Assembly (NCBI GenBank): GCA_022494885.1
Contig: JAGVSM010003728.1
Coordinates: forward strand, 1 to 64,000
Length of the DNA stretch: 64,000 bases
Source: Micrasema longulum
Taxonomy: Eukaryota; Arthropoda; Insecta; Trichoptera; Brachycentridae
Direction of reading: 5' to 3'
Shown: positions 11,095 through 22,239 of the stretch, one piece after another
How the letters are laid out: each line of letters starts with the position of its first letter
Position numbering within the stretch: the first letter of the stretch is position 1
The notes under the pieces: model-generated
The model's database searches: none
Seen by the model: the letters and a program-made list of their open reading frames with translations, nothing else
Told to the model about the DNA's origin: nothing
Translations under genes and position numbers: made by a program

Positions 11095-11876
11095 ATGCGT
11101 AATGTTTTGAATATTTCCAAATGTTTGCAGACAGGATGGTTTTCTTCGGTTAGCTCAGTTACGAGTATTAAGATCTAAATTTTGTTGCAACAGAGGAGGC
11201 AAATATTTTAAAGAAAGGAATATGGAAGTCAAGACATTGACAGGGCTTATAACCAGTCTTTGGCTGGTTTAAGTGACCACTTTACACATTTCAAAACATT
11301 CACCATTCTGCCTATGTTTAAACATCATTTTATATTCTACTCTTCCATCTTTTTACTGTTGTGAAGTAAAAGAGCTGAAACTTTTATCATGTGGGTGAGA
11401 TTTATGCGGCTTAACCAATTCGCCTACTATGCAACGCCTTAAAAACAATTTACCTTTTTTTTTACTTCTTCTTTTACCAGGTAGTTAATTTGACAATGTT
11501 TTGATTATGTCCAAATATTTGCAAAATGGCTGGATTTTCTCCCTAATAAGTATTCAGATCTATCTTTGTTGCAACAGAGAGGTAAAACATTTTTGTAAAT
11601 GGAACATGGAAGTCTAGGGATTTACCGGGCTTACGACCTGTCATTGGCTGGTTTAAGTGGCCACTTTACACACTTTGTAACATTTACAGTTTTGCTAATG
11701 TATAAACATCTACATTTCTTCAACTCTTCCATCTGAATGGTGAACGTTACACAGTATGTAAAGTGGCCACTTTAAGCAGCCAATAACAGATCATAAAACC
11801 CTGTAAATGCATAGACTAGACAAAAAAGTTTTCCCTCTCTTTTGCAATAAAATGAAAATTATATTTTTAGATCTAC
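11095..11876 (+). mobile_element. T-family element: two tandem units plus long inverted tail (copy 2)
   Basis: Unit 1 starts near 11100 and unit 2 at about 11495 (both begin with a TTGATTATGTCCAAAT-like block), a period near 390 bp. At 11735 the sequence reverses: 11735-11874 is the reverse complement of the unit from TAGATCT...TTGCAACAGAGAGG through GTGTAACATTCACCATTC. Units keep TGACCTGTCATTGGCTGGTT and CCTACTATGCAACGCC. The structure matches 3030-3395 and 37985-38665. Confidence 0.75.
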
Positions 11877-12163
11877 CAATTTTAGTTCCATTGACTGAGT
11901 AAGTTGGCTTATTTTTCATCCGTCACGTTTGCACAAATTCATATGAGACGCGGTAAAATTAGAATATATTGATTTTGATTATTTTGTTTTTTTTTTATTA
12001 TTTTAATTAATTGGGTGCCTACTCAACTTAATTCTTTCAATTTTGATAAAATCATATTCATTAAAAATGTGTAAGGGTGTTTCATCATCTGCGCTTCAGA
12101 ACTTTTATCTAAAAGTTATCGAAAGGTTCATTCTTGCAGTGTTGATTCATTTAGCTGTGCCCT

Positions 12164-13045
12164 GTAATAATAATAATATTCGGTTGATTTATATAGCGCC
12201 ATTTTTGTAAAAAATCATCTCAAGGGCGCTTTACAATTGTATATCTAAACTTACATTCTAACTAAACTTAAGTGTTACATTATATTTCCAGATTTAAAAT
12301 TGAGGGTATGATAGTTTAAAGAAGTGGAATTTGAGTTGGGATCTGAACTGACTGGGACTGTCGATGATTCGTAAGTTTGAAGGCAATTGGTTCCAGGCAG
12401 AGGGGCCGGTGGCGGCAAAAGCACGATCTCCAAATCTAGTGTTTGCGGAGCGCCGGACTTCAATAAGTTTTCCTCTTCCTGAATCAAATGCTGACCTAAG
12501 AGTAGATTTTCTTTGACATGTATTTTCCCTAATACAAAGGTCCGATAGGTATTTTGGAGCCATTTCATGAAGGGATTTGAATACTGTCCAGCGCAGCTTG
12601 TATTTTATTCTCTCTGGACTTTTTAACCAGTGCAAATCTCAAAGATGTTGTGAGATGTGAGAATATTTTTTTACTCCCGCAAATAGCCTTGCTGCTGCAT
12701 TGAAAACAGATTGAAGTTTATTAGTTTGATATTTTGGGAGATTTGCTTATATTTCATTACAGTAATCTAGACGCGAAACAACATAAGCATTTACAAGAGC
12801 TTTAGTTGCATCTATAGGAATATTTCTCCGCACGGATTTGATCTATCGGAGATGGAAGAAACCAGCACTTACCGTTTTATTGACCTGAGAATGAAGAGAA
12901 AGATCTGAACCTAAATGAACACCCAGTAGTTTAACATTTGTACTAGAGGTAAGATCACAACCTGTGATTGAAATTGGGGATTGGTCTAAAAGGTGTTGTC
13001 GCTTTTTTGAAGGGCACTTGTTGTAACCATCTCTTAGTTACGGCC
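12164..13045 (-). mobile_element. CR1/L2-type LINE, 3' part of reverse transcriptase with 3' end
   Basis: Read on the minus strand from about 13040 down, the frames (with breaks) give LLGVHLGSDLSLHSQVNK, SVRRNIPIDATKALVNAYVV, SRLDYCNE and LQSVFNAAARLFAGVKKYSH. Then, open from 12635, come LRWTVFKSLHEMAPKYLSDL, FGDRAFAATGPSAWNQLPSN and a C-terminus at 12294. This is the thumb and C-terminal region of CR1/L2-clade reverse transcriptases. The 3' terminus GGCGCTATATAAATCAACCG followed by an ATT microsatellite (12164-12180 in reverse) is also typical of the clade. Stops and frameshifts and a missing 5' part make it a dead fragment. Confidence 0.88.
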
Positions 13046-14285
13046 AGTGCAGTGCCTTAAGCACCACTGAATGTAAGATAGGGAAATTGGGATTAAAAAT
13101 TATGCTAACGTGTAAAATTTCATTAGGATTAATTAAATTGAATGTAAAAACCGATAAAGTTATACAAATAAATATGAAAATAGTAGAGCAAGCTTTGCGA
13201 ATTCCAGCATCAACAAATGTAACAAAAGTAAAAATTATCACCGAGGCATGTAATCAGGAACTTTAGTAATTTCCGTGTCTGTGCATAAGACTAAAACCAA
13301 CAATAAATCCGCCCGAACTTCACACTTCGGTCTGACGGATATTCAAAAAGTTTGGGAATCTCATTACGCGCGGTCTCAGCGACCCAAACTTTGGGAACCT
13401 TAGGATATCCCTTATCATTTCTCCGTGAAATTCAAACTAATCTAAGGGGGATAGAAAAACCGCTTTAAAGTTATAAGTTGCATTTTTTCAGGCTTTTCAT
13501 AAAGCGTAAGGCCCTCAAACTGGGTCAATATGTCGTTTAACATAATGGACAACAGATGATTTTTCTACCCGAAAGCATCAAACGTGATTAATTAAAATAA
13601 ACATCGTGTTATACTTGCTAAGAATATTTCATTGTTTTAATAACTAAGCCGGGCGATGTAATTTTGATTAACACTTATAATTAATTTTTGGTAGATTTGT
13701 TACATAGTAACGGAGTTGCCACACCTTAAAAAGACCATTTAAAAATTGAGTACTTAAAGAAATCCGGATTCATTTCGTTACACTTCATGATAATTGTTAT
13801 TAAATAAAGACTTCGATTTTAGTGTATTACGTTTAACACTGGTGATCATTTTTTTTATTTTATAAGAAAACTTCGTGATAATTTATTTTAAAATGAAAAC
13901 GTAGTTTCTAATATAACACCAATAATAAAGTTTTTTTGTTATAATAACGCTTCATAATGAATAACCGTAAAGTTAAAATCTCACTGTTATTGGCATATTA
14001 TTTAATACTCTCATTTCTTACTAAAGTAAAGAGTAGGTTTCTAGAAAACATATCTCAATTATCATTTCAATTATGTTTTTATATATTTTTTTCTATTGAT
14101 TTCAATGATATTATTATTTTGTATTTTTGGTTAAGTATGAATCGAAATTTGTATTTTAATATTAAAAAGTGATTTAAAAAAAAAAAAAAAAAAATTTTTT
14201 TTAATTTTTCATTGATAAAGCCTTACGGGTTACAAACATTTAACAAAATATTTTTGATTTAAAAAAAAATATATTCTGCTACTGT
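13046..14285. other. Intronic stretch, no gene seen
   Basis: A+T-rich apart from a somewhat G+C-richer part at 13265-13450. An A-run then T-run palindrome sits at 14175-14203. No coding or RNA feature recognised. Confidence 0.45.
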
Positions 14286-14289
14286 TAAT

Positions 14290-14621
14290 AATAATATTTT
14301 TAGCATCTTTTGAAAAGGTTGTTGGAGTCTTTTGTTAAGTTTTGTCAGGTAGTTTATTGAATAATTTCAGTCCATGATTTATTCGTCTCGATTGTCATTT
14401 TCTCTTTTAATTGCTTTTTCGGAATTTCGTTAATTATTATTTTTACTTTGTTTTTCTTGGTTGTTTTTATATTGCATTACATGCCATTAAAATTTAATGA
14501 AATAAATTTAAAATGTATTTTGTTTTATTAATAATTATGGCTAGACACGGGCACAGTTTAAAAAGCCTGAATTAATAAATTTAAACGAGTGTAATTTTGA
14601 ATAAATAAATAAAGTAATGTG
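14290..14621 (+). mobile_element. LINE 3'-end fragment with AAAT-type tail (copy 2)
   Basis: Homologous to 430-605 through TTATTAATAATTATGGCTAG, ACACGGGCACAG and AAGCCTGAATT, ending in TTTTGAATAAATAAATAAAG. The longer 5' side here shows that the repeat extends upstream to about 14290. Confidence 0.55.
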
Positions 14622-15314
14622 TTATAACAAGTTTTGCAGCTACTGAGCGCATAAACTGTTAAATTCAAGACCTTATTAACAAAATTAAAGTATTTTATGG
14701 TTATATTTAACATTATCTTTAATGTTAAAAAATGTCATACATGAATTGTATAGGACAAATAAAGAAATAAAATAAATCATGTGTATGTTTATCTGAGAGC
14801 TATTTACCTTAAGAGGCAAAGGGTTTTTTTTAATAAAATATTTTTTTTCCGTTGTGAACGGGTTAACCCCATGGTACGTGAGAACTTGTTACAAAATGCA
14901 TTCGTGACGTCAGTGCTTTAATGAATGCAATTTGCCGACACTTCTTGCTCTCCAAACTTTCAGTCCTCTAACCCCCTGTTACTGCAATTGTACGATAGCT
15001 AAAATGACTCAATGTTCATTTGCTCCCGCTGCAGGAATATGCCCTTTGCAAACACGAGCGGGGAGGTCAAATTTGCTTGTGACTCTTTATGTAATTAAAG
15101 TTGTCTGAAACTAAAATTGTCTGTTCTAGTTAGCTGCTTCACAAAACAGAATTGCAAAACAATAATAAAATATTTGCGATGGTGTAGATAAAATATTATT
15201 CTTGAAAAAGCGTTGAAATATTTTAATCAGGAAGAATTTTCACAGAAAAATAAATGTTTGAGTGAATAAACATTTTTAATTGAAGAAAAAATTAAATTCG
15301 ATTAATCATCAATA

Positions 15315-15420
15315 TTTTTATATCCGCACCAAGTGGTGCATAGGCCACTGCATTAGCACTCCGATAGCAGCGGATCTAAATATTTTTTCTTACTTGAAAG
15401 CTAAGGTTAAGGTATTATAT
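15315..15420 (-). mobile_element. SINE family B 3'-end fragment
   Basis: Minus-strand copy of the family B end: GCACCAAGTGGTGCATAGGC, then CTGCATTAGCACTCCGATAG. The tRNA-like head is missing. Confidence 0.65.
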
Positions 15421-16140
15421 TTGACTATTCATTATAATGTTTTACGGTGACTTTATTCACAGAAAAAAAAACGAATAATTACTATTTATTATAAATCATT
15501 GCCATTGTTTGTATGTTTCTCCAAATATAAATCAAAATATTAATAAAGCGTGCCCAGCGCCAGCAATAAGCCAAGAAACTAGCCGATTACTCCAGCTTAT
15601 TAATAATTAATTAATTAATTAATAATTATTAATAATAAGTGCACTATATTTTTAACATATCAAACTCAGTAGCGGGATTTTTCTCTCAGAATAAACATGC
15701 AGATTACGCAAATTCTTTGAAAATTCTCGATTTTAAAAACAGTATTTCAATCATTTTTTCTTGAGGACTATTTTCCATTAAGATGATACTTTTGACATAT
15801 GACTCGCAACACATGTGGCGCTCAACGCGGCTATTTTTGGCATTATTTATTTCTAGAACAAATTGGTCAGTTGACATTTCAATCGTAATGAGAATACCAA
15901 AACTGACTGAATTACAAACTTTTTTAAAGTCATGTGTTAAATTAATAGATAATTTAACTACACATTATAAAATATCACATAGTTACGTCGTTTGAGTTGA
16001 TTTCATAGATGAGAGTTTTTGTATCACATAGAACGACAGAAATAATGGCAATTCGTGGTACATAAACATTTGATTTTGAACCTTCTATGTAGGTATAAAT
16101 AAATTATATTTTTTGTGGCTTACCTGTAAATAAATCAATG
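15421..16140. other. A+T-rich intronic stretch, no gene seen
   Basis: A palindromic AATTAATTAATTAATTAATA-type run lies at 15600-15640. The 70-codon open frame at 15783-15995 matches no family recognised here. Confidence 0.4.
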
Positions 16141-16149
16141 TTCGCTACT

Positions 16150-16233
16150 GGTATGTATATGTATATATAAATATGCATATTCATGTGTGTATGTGTATGT
16201 ATGTATGTATATAAATATATATACATTTATATC

Positions 16234-16265
<32 letters not shown>

Positions 16266-16332
16266 CATTATACATATATATACATATATATATGGATGTG
16301 TGTGTATGTATGTGTTTTTTTTTTTTTTTTAC
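16150..16332. repeat. TA/ATGT microsatellite
   Basis: Dense TATA, ATGTATGT and TATATATATA repeats, ending in a poly-T run. The open frame across it is low-complexity (alternating I and Y) and not a gene. Confidence 0.9.
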
Positions 16333-16450
16333 TTTTTTAAATTTTATTTAGGAAACATACAGTTCAGTTACATGGTTTTATATTTTACACAGTTAGACCT
16401 AGCTCTAATGGACCAGTGAGGTTTCCATATTTTATAACAATTATGTGTAA
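16333..16450 (-). mobile_element. Probable LINE 3' end, minus strand
   Basis: Begins TTTTTTAAATTTTATTTAGG and GAAACATACAGTTC, similar to 1-50, with a T-rich start expected for a poly-A tail on the other strand. GACCAGTGAGG recalls GACCTCACTGGGG near 23220. No coding part seen. Confidence 0.35.
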
Positions 16451-17062
16451 GGTTATTAATTAATGTACAAAAAAGAGAAGGAAAAAAACATAAATAGAAG
16501 TTGTTTAAAAATTTAAATGAAAGTAAGAAATGAAGAAAATTTGTAAAAGTAATTAAAAGTTAAGAATTAAAATAAAGAATAAAAAACATGCTCAGATGTA
16601 AAAATAAAATGAAATATTAACATTTTTTTAAAAAAGAAAAACATAAATATACACATACATATCATAAGGGATTCAAAGAAACAATGAGAAGAATCTTTAA
16701 ATAAGAAAATAAATTTATGTCAATTAAAAAAATATCTTCAAAATTAATGACACATAGTAAAAGCAGCAATATATTGATTTCATAAACATAAACAATGTGA
16801 GTAATTAAAAGTAGTTTAAAAGTATAAAAACATGTCAATGCAGTAGAGAAAAAAGAAGGAATAACAGGTATAGCAAGTAATATTTAAAAAAAATGAAATA
16901 GCAATATGAGGAGAAGATTTTAAGCCAAAGGTAGTTGATAAAATTTCAGTTAAGCGATTTTCGCAGTAATAAAAGTTTCAGCAGAAAAATTTGATTAAAA
17001 TTAACAATATTAATGTATTAATGTATGTTCACGAAATTTTTTTTACACAAATTATCAGTGAC

Positions 17063-17431
17063 ACAAAGAGCCATGGAAAGGAGAATGCTGGGTATTTCGT
17101 TGAGAGACAGAAAAACCAATACATGGATTAGAGCGAGAACTAAGATCACCGATGTGGTCCATAGGGCTGCCAATCAGAAATGGAGCTGGGCTGGTCATAT
17201 AGCCAGAACCACAGACTCTAGATGGACCAAAAAAGTCCTGGAATGGCGACCCAGAACGGGTAGAAAAAGTGTCGGCAGGCCTCAGACAAGGTGGTCTGAT
17301 GACATAAGACGAGTTGCAGGAAGTGGTTGGATGCGGTTGGCTCAGGATAAGGAAATATGGAGACTAAATGGGGAGGCCTATGTTCAACATTGGACAAGAC
17401 ACGGCTGATGATGATGATGATGATGAATGTA
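17063..17431 (+). mobile_element. RTE-like LINE, C-terminus of ORF2 and GAT-repeat tail
   Basis: The open frame reads MERRMLGISLRDRKTNTWIR, then KWSWAGHIAR, WRPRTGRKSVGRPQTRWSDD and EAYVQHWTRHG, the C-terminal region of RTE/BovB-type non-LTR reverse transcriptases (the W-x-GH-x-AR and GRP-x-TRW motifs). The stop codon is followed at once by a GAT microsatellite at 17405-17427, a normal RTE 3' tail. The element is strongly 5'-truncated; the piece that remains is intact. Confidence 0.88.
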
Positions 17432-17519
17432 TGTATGTTGTATGTGTACATTTATGTACATATTTATTTCTTTTTTTTAATTTTTATATTTACTTACTAT
17501 TTTTTTTTCTTCTCTTTCT

Positions 17520-17695
17520 TCTCTATTTTCTCATCTCACTTTCTTTCATCCTTAGCGAACTGGACGTTTTGTTTTTTTATATTTTTGTCCCTTTATGCAA
17601 ACCGTAATTGGTCTTGTTATTTGTTGTTATTCTTTATGTTCTGTTCATTACTATGACTGTGTTGGTTTCAAAAATAAATAAATAAACAAAATAGC
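17520..17695 (+). mobile_element. LINE 3'-end fragment ending in AAATA repeat
   Basis: GCGAACTGGACG, then GTCCCTTTATGCAAACCG and a TCAAAAATAAATAAATAAAC tail. The layout matches the tails at 605 and 14620 but the body differs, so it probably belongs to a different LINE. Confidence 0.4.
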
Positions 17696-17914
17696 GGTAT
17701 TTTTCATCGACTTCGACAAAGAAGTTATTTACTTAAACAAAATAACAAACGACTGTATTGAAACATACGCGTATGTCAAAAAATGACATGATATATTTTA
17801 TAATAATTACGAATATTTTCTAGGTAGCGGTAGAGCTTTAGTAGGTACTGTGTCTTGTCAACTTTATGTTTAATAACTCAAACGAATAATGGAATGCCTT
17901 ACACTCCAACAACG

Positions 17915-18060
17915 TTTACAAATGATGTACTTCAGCTCTACGGGAAATTGGATATAAAAATTGTATTCTTACGCGCGGTAAAAATAAGAGCAACAACTTG
18001 TACGGCGAAGTTTTAAAAAATCTGTGAATTAAAAAAAAATTAAAACGAACTTCTCTTAAC
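17915..18060. repeat. Dispersed repeat E (copy 1)
   Basis: CTACGGGAAATTGGATATAA, GCGCGGTAAAAAT and GGCGAAGTTT recur in the same order at 61030-61165. Orientation and class are unknown. Confidence 0.55.
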
Positions 18061-18234
18061 GGCGTCACTAGTTCTTCTGAATCAACCAATGATAGAGTGT
18101 TGTGATACATTTCTGGCTTGCGGGAAGCAAATTCATTAATCAGCACAACTCGTAGAAGAAAACTTGTGACGTCAGGAAAATTTTTAAAACTGAACTTCCT
18201 CATTGTAAATATAAACTTAAAAATGAGTGTTCAG

Positions 18235-18320
18235 TTCTCCAAACGTATAGGACTCTTCGTAAAACCATTAATTTATTGTGTGACAAATTTGGAAACAACG
18301 TTATTTTTATAAGTAATCCA
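18235..18320 (+). pseudogene. Mariner transposase fragment (short)
   Basis: One frame reads TINLLCDKFGNN before ending, which lines up with TLNLLRDKFGYK in the longer fragment at 19080. Only about 25 codons remain. Confidence 0.4.
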
Positions 18321-19049
18321 GTTAAATATTGACCTTTATATGTCAAGGTTTCAAAGAACCTTTTACAATAAAAAGTTTTACAGAAATAATCACAGCAGGG
18401 AAAAATTCAATATTTAATATATAATTTGAAATATAACTATGTAATTCAACTGAATAATTAAAACTAAACGTTAACGTATTTGTTGAAGTTAAATATTTTT
18501 TTTTTTAAAACTGCGAAAAAGTAAAAAAAAAACAAACCATATCTAAGATGACAAATAAAAGATAACAATTAAAGTAAGAAAATATGTTGTTCTAAATATA
18601 AATATAACAAAAATAAAACTGAGAATAATTTAACATGAACATAAAGTGGCTAGTATTTAGCTAGGTAATAATGAAAACGAAAAATAATGCTACAATAATA
18701 CTTTATAAATAATACGTTTTTTGGATCAATATGAAAGCTTAAAGAATCTTAACAAGGAAGAAATTGGAATTTAGCAATAAATCCAAAAATTTATGTTTTA
18801 TATACAAATTATGGTCAATGAAAACAAACTGATTATAATTTAAGCTTTAAAAGCCTAAAAAAAACACGCATTACTTGAAAAATAACGCCGGATTTGTTGA
18901 AAAAACAGGTCAACAATTGGACTGACTGAATGCGATTTGAAAATGCACGTCTCAGAAGACATTATTTGTTAAATACATTTTTTTGTGTATTTTAATTATT
19001 TCGAGCGACAAACTCATTACAATAAATATTTTTTTATTTATTTCAATTT

Positions 19050-19300
19050 GTTGTATCACGCATAAACCAAACAGCCTTCTTGATACTCTGAATTTGCTGC
19101 GTGACAAGTTTGGGTATAAACTTATTTCTAGAAATTGGCCTCCACGATCCTGTGATTTGACGCCATTGGATTATTTCCTATGCAGCTGCGTTAAGTCCAT
19201 GATCTACGGAAGTAAACCGACACCTTTTAAAACATTGAAATTTATGATGTTTTTGAAATTAACCTCGTGTGTTGCGCAAAATAAAAAATGGATTTAGTGG
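19050..19300 (+). pseudogene. Mariner-type transposase, C-terminal fragment
   Basis: The frame reads LLRDKFGYKLISRNWPPRSC then DLTPLDYFL. The WPPRSCDLTPLDYFL signature belongs to mariner-family (IS630/Tc1-mariner) DDE/D transposases, and its D-L-T-P-L-D region is next to the third catalytic aspartate. VKSMIYGSKP continues the domain. No N-terminal half or terminal inverted repeats were seen, so this is a dead remnant. Confidence 0.85.
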
Positions 19301-19499
19301 TTTAAAATACCTCATCACTTTTCACAATTTGTCACATTTATTCAGCCATATACCCAAACTCCCTTTATTCTTTCGTTTCTTTAATTGATTAACATATTAT
19401 TGTCAATTTTTTTTTTCTCTGTGTGTCATATTAGGTTCCCCTGACGTCAACTGTCACTTAAGTGTGTGTTCCTGTCTTAAGGAGCGCTAAATAGTGCCT

Positions 19500-20262
19500 T
19501 GGTTGTTCTTATCCCCGTCCAGTTTCATATATTCTGGATCCAAGAGATCTGGTTTATGTCCACACATTATCGACTTTCAATTGAGTGCAAAAGCTGGTAT
19601 TTCTCTCCTCTAAGCGTATTCCCCAGATAGGATATCTTCTGGACATTGATATCAGTCAGCAACTGCCTATCTACTCTTGCTTTTTGGAGCACATTTGCAT
19701 TGCTGACCATATCGGTGCATGGAATGCCTAGCGTTCTACGATGCATCCACATTTTGAATGCCTCTAACCAATTCATTGTGCTTATTTTTAGGGTCCATTA
19801 TTAATCTTCGTACAAAAGCACTGAACAAACACAAAACCTTACCATTTTTCGCCGAAGTTTTAGATTAAGGTTATTTTATTTTATTTTATAACATAAAATC
19901 TTTAGAGTTTTATTAAAAGCTGTGCAAGTTGCCTGTATTTTGCATTTGATTTCGGTATCTGGGTCGATGTGTTCAATTAGGATACGTCCAATGTATTTAA
20001 ATTTGTCAACTCTCATATACCAATCTAGTTTAATGTGAGACATGCTTGTGCATGGTCTTGATGGCAAAACACCATGATTTTTAAATACTTTATCCTTTCG
20101 TTATAAATTCTTTTCATGAGCATTTGCCGTTCATCAATATAATCTGACAGAATAACAGTATCATCGGCATGGCATATCTGATGTCATTAATGTAGACACC
20201 TTCACTTTGGTCCCCGTATCTATATTACGCAGTGCTTCTTTATATTTTTCAAAACGTATATT
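19500..20262 (-). mobile_element. RTE-like LINE, reverse transcriptase and C-terminus, broken
   Basis: On the minus strand the catalytic YADD box is recognisable near 20155-20185 (INDIRYA, then DDTVILSDYIDERQM after a frame change). Next come VDKFKYIGRILIEHIDPDTE with CKIQATCTAFNK, and NWLEAFKMWMHRRTLGIP followed by VQKISYLGNTLRGEKYQLL. Order and motifs fit the palm, thumb and C-terminal region of RTE-like endonuclease-reverse transcriptases. Several frameshifts show that it is inactive. Confidence 0.85.
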
Positions 20263-20552
20263 CTTTAACAAAAAAATATATAAGTAAATATTGCTTTACA
20301 GTTACCCACAATTCAAAGTTTCAAATAGTTCAAATATAAATTAAGTATCAATCAATATTATTTAATGTTGATTTTTTTCCGTCGTTAAAGAAGTATGATA
20401 ATAGCTGAATATAAATCCATATTTCCATTTAACACAGTCAGGAAATTTCTATCACGGCATGATATAAAAGAGCCTTTATTACTTCCGTAAAAAGTGCCAA
20501 ATTGCTCTAGACAGTACCAATATTCGTAAATACCTCATAAATCATAATTTGA

Positions 20553-20692
20553 CGACCTTCGTGGAGTAATGGCTAAGACGCTTGACTCACGCATGGAAGG
20601 TTCTGGGTTCGCCATTGTACTAATGCACTGCCCAATGGACCAGTATGTGCGGAAAGAGAACGTTGGTGATGACCACAATTATATTCATATAC
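20553..20692 (+). mobile_element. SINE, head of family C joined to end of family B
   Basis: The tRNA-like head (CGTGGAGTAATGGCTAAGAC, GACTCACGCATGGAAGG, TCTGGGTTCGCC) matches 24078. The end (AATGCACTGCCCAATGGACC, TGTGCGGAAAGAGAACG, TGATGA) matches the family B 3' end. The middle is missing. Confidence 0.65.
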
Positions 20693-20764
20693 GTTAAAGG
20701 GTATTTGTGTGTCGGTAGAAAATTAATATCTATAGTTATTTTTGAGAAAAATAACAGAAATCAT

Positions 20765-20885
20765 TTTCCAGTCCCCACTTAATGGTGCATAGGACATTGA
20801 TTCGGAAGATCATTTTTGTTGCATGAGAGGAAAGGTGATCAATCTTTTTCTTCAGGTGCCATTCCAGAAATAAGAAATATTTCCG
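20765..20885 (-). mobile_element. SINE family B fragment
   Basis: Minus-strand family B end: CCCACTTAATGGTGCATAGG, then CATTGATTCGG and AAGGTGATCAATC. The head is absent. Confidence 0.6.
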
Positions 20886-21087
20886 TGTAGAACCAATTTT
20901 ATAACCAATGTTTAACTTTTATCCCGCGAGTATTCTAATTTAGAGCTTCAAGCAATGTACACAAACGCGCAAACCAGTAAACTCCATGACGAACTTATTT
21001 CCTCTAGATTTTCAATTTAAGATTTTCAACTTGAGGTGAATAAAAAGAAATGCACAAATGGGCAAAATCCCATCTATAAGGCTCTGT

Positions 21088-21150
21088 CCACCTTGTGGTC
21101 TAATGGTCAGCGCGTTTGCCAACCCTGCAAGATATCTCGAAATGAAAACA
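21088..21150 (+). mobile_element. SINE tRNA-like head fragment (family B)
   Basis: CCACCTTGTGGTCTAATGGT and CAGCGCGTTTGCCAACC match the A-box half of family B heads (compare 26185-26240). The B box is broken. Confidence 0.55.
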
Positions 21151-21252
21151 TCGTTCAAAATATCGTTTATATTATATTTTAATTTTATTTATGTGCAAAG
21201 CATTCACTTTGCGGTCAAATATTTTAATAAATGTTAATAAATACACATTTTT

Positions 21253-21498
21253 AACCACTCACCGACTTTTAATGTCTACCGGTTTGGAGACGTACCCGTC
21301 TCTTCGTTGGGAGACTCACTACACCAACATGTGAATACTAAAATACACTATCACCTATATATATAAACTGTATATTTACTACGATGACTACAAAGGTGGT
21401 GGTGTATTTAAAGTATTTGCATGTTAGTGCAGTGAGTGTCCTGTCGAAGAGACGGGTACGTCTCGAAACCGGTAGACATACAAAGTCACTGAGTGGTT
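21253..21498. mobile_element. Inverted-arm (hairpin) element with hammerhead-like cores
   Basis: Left end AACCACTCACCGACTTT and right end AAAGTCACTGAGTGGTT are inverted. Complementarity continues inward for about 95 bp per arm through TCTACCGGTTT and GACGTACCCGTCTCTTCG. The right arm keeps most of a hammerhead core; the left arm has CAAAC for GAAAC. No protein is encoded and no clear target duplication was seen. Confidence 0.65.
21436..21480 (+). ncRNA. Hammerhead-like motif, one core substitution
   Basis: A perfect stem II (GAGAC/GTCTC around GGGTAC) is followed by GAAACCGGTA, the palindromic stem III and A cleavage nucleotide. GACAT after it can pair with GTGTC before the core as a 5-bp stem I. 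The first box is CTGTCGA, with T where the invariant A is expected, so this copy is probably inactive. The sibling at 5021 has CTGACGA. Confidence 0.45.
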
Positions 21499-21709
21499 AA
21501 CCTTTCCCCCACTAAGCATACAAAATTACACATGATCCGAACTGAGGGACCAAACGATCCCAGCGCCTACTTGTAAATGGCATCAGGAGAATAAAGTGTT
21601 TATGACCGTGCAATAATTTTTTCATGTTTTCGCGTACACATATTTTACTCATTCGTGTATTTTATTCACTTTTGTTAGTTAGCCGAATGATTATGTGTAT
21701 TTTATTATA

Positions 21710-22170
21710 ATTTTTTCATTTGTTTATTTTTCTATACAAATATTTACATAGAGTTTTGATTACAAAAATATACTTTAAAAAATACATCTTAAAATTAAGC
21801 CATAATATAATTTGTAAAAAATGCCCACGGGTTGTGGTCCTGTGGCTAGTGTCTCGGACTCACGGAAGAAATGCTTCTACGTTTAATTCACGACTTCATC
21901 TCTGTTGTAATATGTTAATGTTATATATGTAAATAAAAAATAATAAAGGTTCTAAGTGGGATCTGATGCTGATTGAACAAAAGACAGGATTTATTTGCAG
22001 TATTTCATTATAAATTTTGATTTTTTTTTTTGGAGAAGGAGTTTATCTATTCCTTCCATGCTAATCCAAGACCTTTAACCCACTTTAAACGGTTTCAGTG
22101 ATTTGATGTTTTATAATTCTTTAGGTAGAAGTGATAAAGTGAAATTGACCAAATAAGTCTATGGGGGATT
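21710..22170 (-). mobile_element. LINE 3' end and ORF2 C-terminal part, minus strand, interrupted by a SINE
   Basis: The 3' UTR (TTTGTTTATTTTTC, ATACATCTTAAAATTAAGC, AAAAATGCCCAC) is shared with 51405-51540 and 52495-52610. The coding end (TTCCATGCTAATCCAAGACC, CAGTGATTTGATGTTTT, then AATTCTTTAGG) aligns with 52819-52890. A family C2 SINE fragment at 21823-21900 splits the two. Confidence 0.6.
21823..21900 (+). mobile_element. SINE family C2 head fragment inside a LINE
   Basis: GGGTTGTGGTCCTGTGGCTA and GTGTCTCGGACTCACGGA match the heads at 45868 and, inverted, 39058. The part after the B box is lost. Confidence 0.6.
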
Positions 22171-22239
22171 TAAATCCCCTCCTTCGGTCCAATTAGGTTA
22201 AATACTGATATTTAATAACATAATTCATTTTTACAGAGT

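Noticed and set aside
16183..16419. 78-codon frame rich in Y and I
   Set aside because: Translation of a TA/ATGT microsatellite and poly-T run.
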